Below are positions 26,976 through 35,651 of a stretch of DNA of 64,000 bases, one piece after another. Both the position numbers and the translations under genes were made by a program. Every line of letters begins with the position of its first letter. The first letter of the stretch is position 1. Under the pieces are notes generated by a model. The model was not told where the DNA came from. It saw only the letters and a program-made list of their open reading frames with translations, and did not search any database. The stretch lies in the NCBI GenBank assembly GCA_013112575.1, contig JABFGG010000001.1, positions 496,001 to 560,000 on the forward strand, in the 5' to 3' direction. Origin of the DNA: Chloroflexota bacterium. GTDB taxonomy: Bacteria > Chloroflexota > Anaerolineae > Anaerolineales > UBA11579.

Positions 26976-27910
26976 CCACTACCAACAACGCTCAACTTTA
27001 TGAGCAATTGCTCGAACATGTGCCCTGCAACCAATGCGGGCATGATGATTTCACCGTGATCTACGAGCCTAATTACGGGGAAGCACGCCCAGACGAGATC
27101 CAGGACACTTTCCGTTCATCGGGTGACGAGATCTTGCTCGACCAACTCGTGCAGTGTAATAACTGCGGCCTAAAATACCTTACTCCCCGTTTAAAATCCG
27201 ACGTGGTCATTGAGGGCTACAGCGAAGGCGAAGATGAGAACTTTGTTTCCCAGGCTGCCGGGCGCGAGCGCACCTTTGCCCAGTCCCTCAAACTGATTGA
27301 GCGTTACGTGCCTGCTAAGGGACGCATCCTGGATGTGGGGACAGCGGGCGGTTCCTTCCTGGCAGTTGCTCAGCGCAATGGCTGGGAGGTGGCAGGCTGC
27401 GAACCCAATCGCTGGATGGCGGAATGGGGCAAAGGACATTATGGCATCGATATTGTGCCAGGCACGATCTTTGACATGGGCCTGGAGGATGAGAGTTTCG
27501 ACGTTGTGACCCTGTGGGACGTGATCGAGCATACGCCGGGCCCGACCTCGGTGCTGGAAGAATGCCGCCGTGTGCTTAAGCCAGGTGGATTACTGGTCGT
27601 AAACATCCCCGATATCGGCTCGCTGGTCTCTCGCCTGATGGGCCGCCGCTGGGTGTTCTTGCTTTCCATCCACCTGTATTACTTCACTGTGCAAACCCTG
27701 CGCGAGATGCTTATAAAGACAGGCTTCAAGATGGAGTTGAGCCGTCCCCACTGGCAGACCCTCGAATTGGGCTACATCCTCTTCCGCATGGGAGCCTACA
27801 TACGACCCATTGCTAAATTGGGTGGGAGCATCGTAAAAGCGCTTCGCTTGCAACATTTGCAGATCCCCTACTGGATGGGCCAAACGTTGGCGATTGCCAA
27901 GAAGGAATAA
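26972..27910 (+). CDS. SAM-dependent methyltransferase with N-terminal zinc ribbon
   Basis: The 312-residue protein has two CxxC pairs near the start, VPCNQCGHDDF and VQCNNCGLKYLTPR, which form a treble-clef-like zinc site. The methyltransferase domain follows, with ILDVGTAGGSFLAVA (motif I), DVVTLWDVIEHTPGP and VLKPGGLLVVNIPD. This two-part form is common among sugar or lipid-head methyltransferases in O-antigen-type clusters. It starts in an ATGA overlap with the preceding GT2. A final hydrophobic patch suggests contact with the membrane. Confidence 0.86.
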   Translation: MTTTNNAQLYEQLLEHVPCNQCGHDDFTVIYEPNYGEARPDEIQDTFRSSGDEILLDQLVQCNNCGLKYLTPRLKSDVVIEGYSEGEDENFVSQAAGRERTFAQSLKLIERYVPAKGRILDVGTAGGSFLAVAQRNGWEVAGCEPNRWMAEWGKGHYGIDIVPGTIFDMGLEDESFDVVTLWDVIEHTPGPTSVLEECRRVLKPGGLLVVNIPDIGSLVSRLMGRRWVFLLSIHLYYFTVQTLREMLIKTGFKMELSRPHWQTLELGYILFRMGAYIRPIAKLGGSIVKALRLQHLQIPYWMGQTLAIAKKE

Positions 27911-27970
27911 ACTCGCCGCTGGGGAGACTCGTGGCAGAGAAAATGCGGTATAAATTGACGTGAATTTGGT

Positions 27971-28011
27971 AAGGGCGACGTCTGACCAAAGGTCAGGTTG
28001 CGGTCGCCCTT
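27971..28011 (+). promoter_or_regulatory. strong hairpin in the leader of the FAD protein gene
   Basis: A nine-base outer stem (AAGGGCGAC at 27971-27979 with GTCGCCCTT at 28003-28011) encloses a six-base inner stem (CTGACC with GGTCAG) and an AAA loop. No T-run follows, so it is not a classical intrinsic terminator. A TATAAAT at 27949-27955 could place it at the very start of the next transcript. It may be an mRNA-stabilising or regulatory structure, or a weak terminator of the upstream operon. Confidence 0.55.
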
Positions 28012-28035
28012 GCTGCTTGATTTGGAGATATTACT

Positions 28036-29457
28036 TTGACAGACAAACAAAATATTGTAGTGCTGGGCGCAGGTGTCGGCGGTCTGGCCGCAGGCTATTT
28101 CCTGGCGCGCACCGGCAAATATGAAGTCACCGTACTGGAAAAAGAATCGGTGATCGGGGGGCTGTGTGCCAGCTTTGAGCACGATGGCTTCACGTTGGAT
28201 TATGGTGCCCACAAGCTCTATTCCGTGATTCCCGGCGTATTGGATGAAGTGCGCGACCTGATGGGTGAACAGTTGCTGACCCTCCCCAAGAAGAACCGCC
28301 TGTTCTTACGCGGTCACCTGGTAGATTACCCGCTCAAACTGGGCAATATCGCCAGTGTGCTGGGGCCGCTGACCTTCCTGCAATTGGGTTTTGGCTACGG
28401 CATTGAATTGCTCACCGGGTTCTTCAAGCGCCAACCGGCCGGCTCCTACGAAGAATACATCATCCGCCGTTTTGGGCGTCCGACCTACGAATTGGTCTTC
28501 GAGCCGCTGGCCGATAAAGTGTGGGGTGACCCTGCCACCCTGCATCCTGAAATGGCGCGCACGCGTGTGCCCGCTTCCGGGGGGTTGGAGATCATCCTCA
28601 AATTGCTGGGCCTCAAAAAAGAAACCGCCGAGACCAATGCCGAGTTCTTTTATTACCCGCGGGGCGGCTTTGGTGACTGGCCTGGAGCATTGGCAAAGGG
28701 CATCGAGGAATTAGGGGGACGCATCATCACCAATGCCAACGTCACTTCTTTCCAGATGAGCGATAATGACATCCGCGCGGTTGAGGCTGAAGTGGACGGG
28801 AAAGCACAGACTTTCCCGGTGGATCACGTGGTGTCCTCAATACCCTTGCCTCTGATCGGGCGTCTTGTGTTTGGTGATGCTGACCCGGAATTCAACCAGG
28901 CCGTGGAAGGTTTGCAGTTCCGTCACTTGATCCTGGCTTACATCTTTGTGGAGCGTGATCTGGCCCTGGAAGACCAGTGGATCTTTTTTCCGGAAAAGAA
29001 CGTGGTCTTCAGCCGGATCTTTGAGCAAAAGCAGATGAACCCGGAACTGGGTCCTGCCAACCGCACCGTCATCAACGCCGATTTCACTACCACCGAAGAT
29101 AACCCGCTCTGGCAGGGTAGTGATGAGGAAGTGGTCAAAGAGGTAGTGGATGGTCTGGTCTCTTCCGGCTTCATTAAACCTGAGGAAGTCAGCGGTTCAT
29201 TGGTGTTACGCCGCCGTAACTTCTACCCGCGCTATGACCTGGACTATGCCAACAAGATGCAAACGGTAAGCGACAAATTGCGTACCGTTCCCAACTTGCT
29301 TACTACCGGTCGCATCGGCATGTACAACTACAATAACTCGGATCACTGCGCCGACATGGGGCGTTTTATCGCTGACCATCTGGCTGCCGGGGAGCACCCT
29401 CCTGAGATCTGGAAGGCCCTCGAACAGCGGGTGGCTGACTACAAGATTGTGGACTGA
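28036..29457 (+). CDS. FAD-dependent oxidoreductase, amine oxidase/UDP-galactopyranose-mutase-like
   Basis: The 473-residue protein opens with IVVLGAGVGGLAAGYFLA, then VTVLEKESVIGGLC and DYGAHKLYSVIPGV, as in protoporphyrinogen oxidase-like and UDP-galactopyranose-mutase-like flavoproteins. The C-terminal FAD-contact block appears as NLLTTGRIGMYNYNNSDHCADMG. Proteins of this type in glycan clusters often act on a sugar nucleotide or a polyprenol. The start is TTG at 28036, with a GGAG eight bases upstream. The reaction is not determined. Confidence 0.82.
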   Translation: MTDKQNIVVLGAGVGGLAAGYFLARTGKYEVTVLEKESVIGGLCASFEHDGFTLDYGAHKLYSVIPGVLDEVRDLMGEQLLTLPKKNRLFLRGHLVDYPLKLGNIASVLGPLTFLQLGFGYGIELLTGFFKRQPAGSYEEYIIRRFGRPTYELVFEPLADKVWGDPATLHPEMARTRVPASGGLEIILKLLGLKKETAETNAEFFYYPRGGFGDWPGALAKGIEELGGRIITNANVTSFQMSDNDIRAVEAEVDGKAQTFPVDHVVSSIPLPLIGRLVFGDADPEFNQAVEGLQFRHLILAYIFVERDLALEDQWIFFPEKNVVFSRIFEQKQMNPELGPANRTVINADFTTTEDNPLWQGSDEEVVKEVVDGLVSSGFIKPEEVSGSLVLRRRNFYPRYDLDYANKMQTVSDKLRTVPNLLTTGRIGMYNYNNSDHCADMGRFIADHLAAGEHPPEIWKALEQRVADYKIVD

Positions 29458-29531
29458 TAGTTCTTACAGTAATAAAACTTCGTGAAAAGCATCTTTAATC
29501 TGCCTGTCACGTCAGCTTATGCCCTTGTGGA

Positions 29532-29537
29532 TATAAT
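29532..29537 (+). promoter_or_regulatory. -10 box before the transglutaminase-like gene
   Basis: A perfect TATAAT lies 27 bases before ATG 29565 (15 before the alternative GTG 29553). No convincing -35 was found. It suggests a transcription unit starting here and covering the genes at 29565 and 30930. Confidence 0.45.
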
Positions 29538-29564
29538 GAATTCACAGATTCAGTGAACTTGATC

Positions 29565-30914
29565 ATGCAGATAGCTTTGCCCAACATCTCCCGCCCTAAT
29601 GCCTTACGCCTGTACTTTTTCGTATCGGCGTTGTTTGCGTTGTTAGGACTGGTGTGGCTACTCGCTATCCCCAGCGACCCTAAGAACGCCTGGCTGTTGG
29701 GTTTTTCTCGGTCGCGCGTGGTCATGCTAGCTGTTTTCCTTGTACTGATCGCTGTTTTTTCTGGTCTGGGCTGGTTGTTCGGGGCACGCCCCAAATGGAC
29801 AGAACGCGTCACAGATCTGCTGGATCACCTGATCTATAACTACAAAATGTTCTGGTACGTCGTGTCGGCTTTGTTATTGGGCTTGCTGGGTGGGTATGTT
29901 GCTTTCCAGATCCCATCCTTCATCGACCACACAACGGTGCAGGCCTGGGTCACGCGTTTGTCCCCCTTCATTCTGGTCTTCATGCTGCTTTTGGCACTGA
30001 CACTGGCATTGCTGGCTATGCTGGGATATTTTGCGGGCATATTGGAAATCGGCAAACAAAAAGCAGGCAGCGTACCGCGCTACCTCGAAACTGTTTTTCG
30101 AGCCGGTTTGCGTAACGTGCTGTTGGTGATTGGCCTGAGTCTGTTTACCCTTAACTTTTACGGGCAGACTGCTTCGTTACGCAATCCACAGATATATGAC
30201 GATTTAGGCCATGCTATCAGCCTGACGCCCGAGCAGGTCTTTGTCGATCTGGATCAGCGTTTTGGTGAGTCGAATGAAGATTATTTTGTAAGGGTAACTG
30301 AAACCGTCTATCAGGGTGTGGCGCATTATTGGGAAGATGAAGGCGTGGATCTTTATAATATGCGCGTGCCAGCCCATGAGAATTTCATTCTGTATGCTGC
30401 CAGCCTGATCAACCCCAAACGCTACCTGGCCTACGAGTTCTGTAATTACCAGCGCGCTATCGAGCGCGGCGTTGGCTATTGTTCCCAATATTCCTTGATC
30501 CTCACGGACATTCTTAACGAGCAGGGTTTTAATACCCAGATTGTGGAACTGGACGGGCACGTGGCCGCCATGGTCCAGGTGAATGTGGCTACGGATGAAT
30601 GGTGGGTGTTGGATGGAGATAATGGTCTTGTTTTAGACCACGACATCAGTGTCATACAGGCCAACCCGGAGATGATCCGGCCTTACTTCTACGCGGTCGG
30701 ACATTCGGAGCAGTTCACGGATTACTTCGTGGATGTGTATGGCATTGAAGGCAATGAGATCGACGTTAATGGGGGCAATGATTTTGACGGCGGCGGCAAA
30801 TGCACCCGCGAAGAAGGCTTTTATGCTTTGAAGTGGGCCTTGCCAATGTTATTCATCGCCCCCTTTGTGGTAGCCAAATTCCCCAAGAAGAAAATCCAAT
30901 TCAAAATTAAATAG
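29565..30914 (+). CDS. multi-pass membrane protein with transglutaminase-like domain
   Basis: About 449 residues. The first 200 form five or so membrane helices and contain PSDPKNAWLLGFSRSR, the same N-terminal module as the giant GT-C proteins at 17548 and 30930. The outer domain carries a transglutaminase-like triad: Cys306 in RGVGYCSQYSLIL, His332 in ELDGHVAAMV and Asp350 in WWVLDGDNG. A last hydrophobic helix and a basic tail (PKKKIQFKIK) end the protein. The triad order and spacing fit papain-like transglutaminase-fold enzymes, which act as proteases, amidases or crosslinkers. GTG at 29553 is an alternative start. It probably processes or couples a surface component built by its neighbours. 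Confidence 0.78.
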   Translation: MQIALPNISRPNALRLYFFVSALFALLGLVWLLAIPSDPKNAWLLGFSRSRVVMLAVFLVLIAVFSGLGWLFGARPKWTERVTDLLDHLIYNYKMFWYVVSALLLGLLGGYVAFQIPSFIDHTTVQAWVTRLSPFILVFMLLLALTLALLAMLGYFAGILEIGKQKAGSVPRYLETVFRAGLRNVLLVIGLSLFTLNFYGQTASLRNPQIYDDLGHAISLTPEQVFVDLDQRFGESNEDYFVRVTETVYQGVAHYWEDEGVDLYNMRVPAHENFILYAASLINPKRYLAYEFCNYQRAIERGVGYCSQYSLILTDILNEQGFNTQIVELDGHVAAMVQVNVATDEWWVLDGDNGLVLDHDISVIQANPEMIRPYFYAVGHSEQFTDYFVDVYGIEGNEIDVNGGNDFDGGGKCTREEGFYALKWALPMLFIAPFVVAKFPKKKIQFKIK

Positions 30915-30929
30915 CCCACGGACATAGCG

Positions 30930-33488
30930 ATGTCCCCAACTGAACATCAAACCCCTATCGACACAAATCATACGCGTATCGCCTTGCGGTTAGTGCTGGT
31001 CTTTTCTGCTGTGGCTTTTGCCTTGGCTTTGCTGGCCTTACTCTCAGAACCAAGCGAAGCAGCTAGCGCCTGGCTGTTGGGCTTTTCGATACAGCGCTGG
31101 CTATTGCTCGTTGCTGCCGGACTTCCCTTCCTGCTATTCGGCTTTTTGGCATGGCGCGCCTGGCGAAACGATCAGCGGGCAGACCATTGGAATACGAGGC
31201 TTGCCGAACTATTTGGAGAGGGGAAACGCGCCGGCTTTATGGTTGCTGGAATCAGTGTAGTGGTTTTGCTGTTATGGGGATTGGCACTGATCCCCGAGGT
31301 GCAGGCCTTAGGTTTGTTTAGCGCATACACCTACTACATCCTGAACATCAAACCGCTATTGTTTGCATTCGCTTCATTGGCCGGTTTTCTGCTAGTCTAT
31401 GGTCTGGTATTGCTGCGGGGCATTGATCGCGAGGTATTAAAAGCTAACCGCCCCCTGTTTGTTCTTTCTGGGGCCTTGTTTTTAGTCCTGCTGCTTCTGT
31501 GGCTGTTCATAAATGTAACCGGACTTGGTCTGGGCTTTGACATCACCAACTGGAACGCGCCCGGCGCACCTGTACTGATGTGGCAGGTGGGACTTGTCCT
31601 TTTGATCAGCGTTGGGTTGCTGTGGCTGCTTGCGCGTTTCCTGTCACCTGCCTATGGATGGAAACGCCTCGATCTTTACATTTTCCTGGCCATCTGGTTG
31701 CTGGCAACTGTCATATGGCTGGCCCAACCACAATCAGCCAACTATTACGCCCAAACCCCACGGCCACCCAATGATGGTTATTACCCCCTTTCTGATGCAT
31801 TTAATCATGATGTCATTGCCCAGAACGCGTTGATCGGGGAGGGCTTCCGTTTCGGCGGTTTGCGCGCCATCCGTAAACCACTCTATACCTTTTTCCTGGC
31901 TGGTTTACATGCCCTCACAGGCCCCAATTTCGAAGGCGCGATCACCATACAGGTCATCGTGCTGGCACTGCTTCCGGCGGTCTTTTATTTATTGGGCACA
32001 CGCGTGCATCATCGCTTATCCGGTCTTCTGCTGGCCTTGCTGGTGACCTGGCGGGAAGTCAATACGCTGGCCTTGGCCAACCGCCTAAACATTTCTCACT
32101 CTAAGTTATTGCTGGTTGACTTGCCAGCCGCCCTGGCCCTGGCAGGTTTTGCCTTATTGGCTTTTACCTGGCTACGTAAGGCGAAGCACACACGGCTGAT
32201 AGCCCTGACCGTGGGCGGCTCTCTGGGGCTACTGATGCTGGTGCGTTCCCAGAACCTCACGCTGGTGCCGATATTCTTCCTATTAGGCGCTCTTAGCCTG
32301 TGGGGCAGCAGTTGGCGGCGAATGCTCGAACAAGCGGCTTTATTTGTACTGGGGCTGAGTCTGGCGCTAGGCCCCTGGGTGACACGTAATGTGGTATTGA
32401 CCGGGCAGCCCATCGTTGAGCACTCTATCGTCACCAGCTTTGTGGCCCAGCGGTATAGTTTCGACCTTGCGCCGATACCCCGCACTTTTTTGCCCGGTGA
32501 GACGGAGGGCGAATACTACGCGCGACACGTTGCCATTGTGCGTGATTTTGCTCTCGAAAATCCCGTATATGTGTTTGGCTTCGTCAGCGACAATTACGTG
32601 CGCAACCTGCTCGACACGCTCATGATCCTGCCCGCCAGCTTTCAACTTTACAGCCTGGATAACTACGTGCAAAGCCTGCCCTATTGGCCGCAATGGGGCG
32701 GTGAACTGGCAACAGAAAGCCTCCTGCCCCTCCTGGGAAGCTTGGCCCTGTTGGCTATTGGCATCGGGGTTGCCTGGCATAAATATAAATGGGCCGGGCT
32801 TGTACCGCTTTTCATCAATCTGGGCTTCACCGTTAACCTGGCCATCGCGCGGGTATCCGGCTGGCGCTACAACCTCCCGGTTGATTGGACCACCCTCTTT
32901 TATTATGTCTTTGGTTTGTCTCAGCTTATTTTATGGGCCTGGGCCTTGTTTGGTGGCAAAGTCTTTGTTGAAAAACAAGCGAGCAATGAAAAGGATACTT
33001 CTGAGAATGGATGGCATTGGCCCCGTTTTTTTCTCAGTGCCGGTGGTATCTTGTTGCTGGGTTCGGCCATGTTGCTTACAGAGTGGTTGGTCCCCAGGCA
33101 ATTCACAGATGAAACCCGCAGTACGTCTTTAGAACAGTTGGTGCTTACCGATGCACAGCTTGCGGACCGTGTAAGCTCTCGCGAGTTATTGGCCATTGAG
33201 GGGCGGGCTTTATACCCCAGCTATTTACCGGAGAGGGTGGGCAATGAGATCGCCGAACTGCCGCGCCTTTTCCCACGTGATTTTGATCGTTTGACCTTTT
33301 TGCTGATCGGACCGGATATGTGGGATGTGGTCTTGCCTTTGGAAGATGCTAAAGTGGAATTCCCCCAAGGGTCAGATATATTGCTGCTGGCCTGCCCACA
33401 AGGGGATTATCTGGAGGCCAAAGCCGTTATGTTTTTGAATGGGGGCGAGGTTATCCAATCTTCTATGATTTCTGAAACCTGTAAATAA
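30930..33488 (+). CDS. giant multi-pass membrane glycosyltransferase-like protein (GT39/ArnT type)
   Basis: The 852-residue paralogue of the protein at 17548 has the same parts in the same order: an N-terminal module with ASAWLLGFSIQR, the loop NDGYYPLSDAFNHDVIAQNAL, YTFFLAGLHALTGPN, SHSKLLLVDLPAALALAGF, and a tail with cysteines at LLACPQGDYLEA and SETCK. The fold suggests sugar transfer from a polyprenyl-phosphate donor on the outer face. It begins 15 bases after the transglutaminase-like gene and is probably cotranscribed. A hairpin separates it from the opposing operon. Confidence 0.78.
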   Translation: MSPTEHQTPIDTNHTRIALRLVLVFSAVAFALALLALLSEPSEAASAWLLGFSIQRWLLLVAAGLPFLLFGFLAWRAWRNDQRADHWNTRLAELFGEGKRAGFMVAGISVVVLLLWGLALIPEVQALGLFSAYTYYILNIKPLLFAFASLAGFLLVYGLVLLRGIDREVLKANRPLFVLSGALFLVLLLLWLFINVTGLGLGFDITNWNAPGAPVLMWQVGLVLLISVGLLWLLARFLSPAYGWKRLDLYIFLAIWLLATVIWLAQPQSANYYAQTPRPPNDGYYPLSDAFNHDVIAQNALIGEGFRFGGLRAIRKPLYTFFLAGLHALTGPNFEGAITIQVIVLALLPAVFYLLGTRVHHRLSGLLLALLVTWREVNTLALANRLNISHSKLLLVDLPAALALAGFALLAFTWLRKAKHTRLIALTVGGSLGLLMLVRSQNLTLVPIFFLLGALSLWGSSWRRMLEQAALFVLGLSLALGPWVTRNVVLTGQPIVEHSIVTSFVAQRYSFDLAPIPRTFLPGETEGEYYARHVAIVRDFALENPVYVFGFVSDNYVRNLLDTLMILPASFQLYSLDNYVQSLPYWPQWGGELATESLLPLLGSLALLAIGIGVAWHKYKWAGLVPLFINLGFTVNLAIARVSGWRYNLPVDWTTLFYYVFGLSQLILWAWALFGGKVFVEKQASNEKDTSENGWHWPRFFLSAGGILLLGSAMLLTEWLVPRQFTDETRSTSLEQLVLTDAQLADRVSSRELLAIEGRALYPSYLPERVGNEIAELPRLFPRDFDRLTFLLIGPDMWDVVLPLEDAKVEFPQGSDILLLACPQGDYLEAKAVMFLNGGEVIQSSMISETCK

Positions 33489-33503
33489 TTCGGCTGATGT
33501 AGG

Positions 33504-33541
33504 GGGTGGGTGGCGAAGCTTCGCATCGCTTAAACCCGCCC
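33504..33541. terminator. hairpin between convergent genes, possible bidirectional terminator
   Basis: GGGTGGGT (33504-33511) pairs with ACCCGCCC (33534-33541), and a GCGAAGCTTCGC palindrome lies inside. It sits in the 58-base gap between the stops of two converging operons. No clear T-run is present on either side, so termination may be weak or assisted. Confidence 0.45.
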
Positions 33542-33546
33542 ATACA

Positions 33547-34482
33547 CTATTCTCTTTGAGTCTCTGCTTCGACAATGTAGCGGGGCCTGCGGCGGGCTTC
33601 GTCCAGCGCACGCCATAGATACTCGCCTAAAACCCCCATCATCACCATCTGGATGCCACCTACTACCAACACCACCACCATGATGGAGCTCCAGCCTTCG
33701 GGCGGGCGGCCCAACAAGGCGTTGACCACAACGATGATGGCGTAGATAAAGCCCAAGAGCGCTACACCAAAACCCACGTAAGACATCAAGCGAATGGGCA
33801 GATAGGTAAAAGCCGTCACTGAGTCAACCACCAGTTTGAGTTTCTTCTCCAGGCTCCAGCCGGAGCTGCCATGCAGGCGGGCCTGCTTGTCGTAGCTGAC
33901 CTCACTCTGGCGAAAGCCCATCCAGGTGATCAGCGCGAAGATGCTGACATTGTTCTCGTTGAGTTGAGCCAGGCTGTTGATCACACGCCGGTCGATGAGG
34001 AAAAAATCTGCCCCCGTCGATGGCATTTCTTTCAGACCGACCACCCGTCGCATGATCCAGTAGTACAGCCCCGAGAAGCCCTGAGCGCCCCTGCCCCGCC
34101 CCTGGCGTTCTGCCCGCACGGCCCACACTACCTGGTCGTCTGCCTGCCATTTTTTTAACAGTTCGGGGATGACTTCCGGTGGGTCCTGCAGGTCAGCGGC
34201 CATCACCACGGCACAATCGCCATTGGCCTGCTCCAGGCCGCAGGCGATAGCCATGTGGGAGCCAAAATTGCGCGCCAGGCGGTAACCACGGACACGCGCA
34301 TCGTTTGACGATAAGTTCTGAATAGCTGCGAAGGTTTCATCCCCAGAATGATCATCGACTACGATCATTTCCCAGGTAATGTTGGCCTCATCTAAAACAG
34401 CCACCAGTCCCTGGTGCAGCACTGGCAGGTTCTCCGCTTCATGATAGGCAGGCACAACGATACTGAGGGTGGGCTTGCTCAT
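33547..34482 (-). CDS. polyprenol-phosphate glycosyltransferase, GtrB/ArnC-like GT2
   Basis: The 311-residue protein begins PTLSIVVPAYHEAENLPVLH and contains MIVVDDHSGDETF, RNFGSHMAIACGL and the acidic site VVMAADLQDPPE. The helical part holds TGADFFLIDRRV. Two C-terminal membrane helices (about residues 225-285) complete the GtrB/ArnC layout. Such proteins transfer a sugar to undecaprenyl phosphate in the cytoplasm for later use outside. It is the last gene of the minus-strand amino-sugar operon, overlapping the aminotransferase by four bases, so it likely loads the sugar made there. Confidence 0.88.
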   Translation of the reverse strand: MSKPTLSIVVPAYHEAENLPVLHQGLVAVLDEANITWEMIVVDDHSGDETFAAIQNLSSNDARVRGYRLARNFGSHMAIACGLEQANGDCAVVMAADLQDPPEVIPELLKKWQADDQVVWAVRAERQGRGRGAQGFSGLYYWIMRRVVGLKEMPSTGADFFLIDRRVINSLAQLNENNVSIFALITWMGFRQSEVSYDKQARLHGSSGWSLEKKLKLVVDSVTAFTYLPIRLMSYVGFGVALLGFIYAIIVVVNALLGRPPEGWSSIMVVVLVVGGIQMVMMGVLGEYLWRALDEARRRPRYIVEAETQRE

Positions 34483-35651
34483 GCGGCGTTTTCCTTGATG
34501 GCAGCCGCCAAGTTATCCACCACTCGATCCTGCTGTTCCTCTGTCATTTCATGGAACAAGGGCAACAAGATACACTCCTGCTGGGCGGCTTCGCTGTGCT
34601 GCAGGTTGCCCGCCTTGCGCCATTCGATGTGTTGGTAGGCCGGTTCACTGTGGGCGTTCATGATGCCGCGGCGGGTGGCGATGTTGTGGTCCAGCATATA
34701 TTGCATCACGGCTTTTTGGTCACAATTTTGGGGAAGCCGCACACTGTAGCTCTGCCAGTTGCTGCGCGCCCAGTCTGGTTCCTGGGGCGTTAGCAGGCCG
34801 TCGATCTCGCTGAGGGCTTCTTCATACCTGTGAGCAAAGTATCTGCGTTTTTCGACCATCTCCGGTAAACGTTTGAGCTGCTCACGCCCGATGGCGGCCT
34901 GCACGTCCGTCATGCGGTAGTTGTAGCCCAGTTGCGTGTACTCTTCAAAGATGACTTCTTTGGCGGTGTGACGTTTAGTGTCAGGCACGCTCATGCCGTG
35001 CTGGCGCAGCAAGCGGAATTCCTTATCGTATTCAGGATTATTTGTGGTTAGCATGCCGCCGTCCCCGGTAGTCATCACTTTGCGAGGGTGGAAAGACAAG
35101 CAAACGATGTCGCCATGCGCCTGGCCAACTTTATGCCATTCGCCATTAAATTGTATCTCGCTGCCAATGGCACAGGCGGCATCTTCCACCACGGGTAGAT
35201 CATGTTTGTATGCAATGTCAAGAATGGCTTGCATGTCACAGGGCATGCCGATCTGGTGCACGCATAAGATGGCCGCGGTTTTTTCGGTGATGGCGGCTTC
35301 AATCAGGTTGGGGTCGATGTTATATGTGTGCGGATCGATATCCACAAAAACGGGTACAGCATCACAATACACGATGCTGTTGGCCGAGGCGATGAAGGAA
35401 TGGCTGACGGTGATGACCTCATCGCCGGGCTGCATCCCCACCGCCAAAAGAGCCAGGTGCAGGGCCGTGGTGCAGTTGGAGACCGCCACTGCGTGCTGTG
35501 CACCGGTATAGCCTGCGAACTCGGTTTCAAAGGCAGCTACTTCGGGGCCTTGCGTGACCCAGCCAGAGAGCAGGGGGCGGCGTGTGGCTTCCGCTTCAGC
35601 CTCGCCCATCCAGGGTTTCATGATAGGAATGAATTCGCTTTCAGTGCTCAT
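34479..35651 (-). CDS. DegT/DnrJ/EryC1 PLP-dependent sugar aminotransferase
   Basis: The 390-residue protein shows the family landmarks LLSGWVTQGPEVAAFE, the phosphate-binding SNCTTALHLAL, VVEDAACAIGSEI and the Schiff-base lysine in FHPRKVMTTGDGGM near residue 200. It lies between an SDR epimerase and a GtrB-like enzyme with four-base overlaps at both ends. In the company of a Gfo/Idh/MocA oxidoreductase and a hexapeptide acyltransferase it matches the 3-aminotransferase (WbpE-like) step of diacetamido-sugar synthesis. It is not closely similar to the aminotransferase at 9285. Confidence 0.91.
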   Translation of the reverse strand: MSTESEFIPIMKPWMGEAEAEATRRPLLSGWVTQGPEVAAFETEFAGYTGAQHAVAVSNCTTALHLALLAVGMQPGDEVITVSHSFIASANSIVYCDAVPVFVDIDPHTYNIDPNLIEAAITEKTAAILCVHQIGMPCDMQAILDIAYKHDLPVVEDAACAIGSEIQFNGEWHKVGQAHGDIVCLSFHPRKVMTTGDGGMLTTNNPEYDKEFRLLRQHGMSVPDTKRHTAKEVIFEEYTQLGYNYRMTDVQAAIGREQLKRLPEMVEKRRYFAHRYEEALSEIDGLLTPQEPDWARSNWQSYSVRLPQNCDQKAVMQYMLDHNIATRRGIMNAHSEPAYQHIEWRKAGNLQHSEAAQQECILLPLFHEMTEEQQDRVVDNLAAAIKENAA

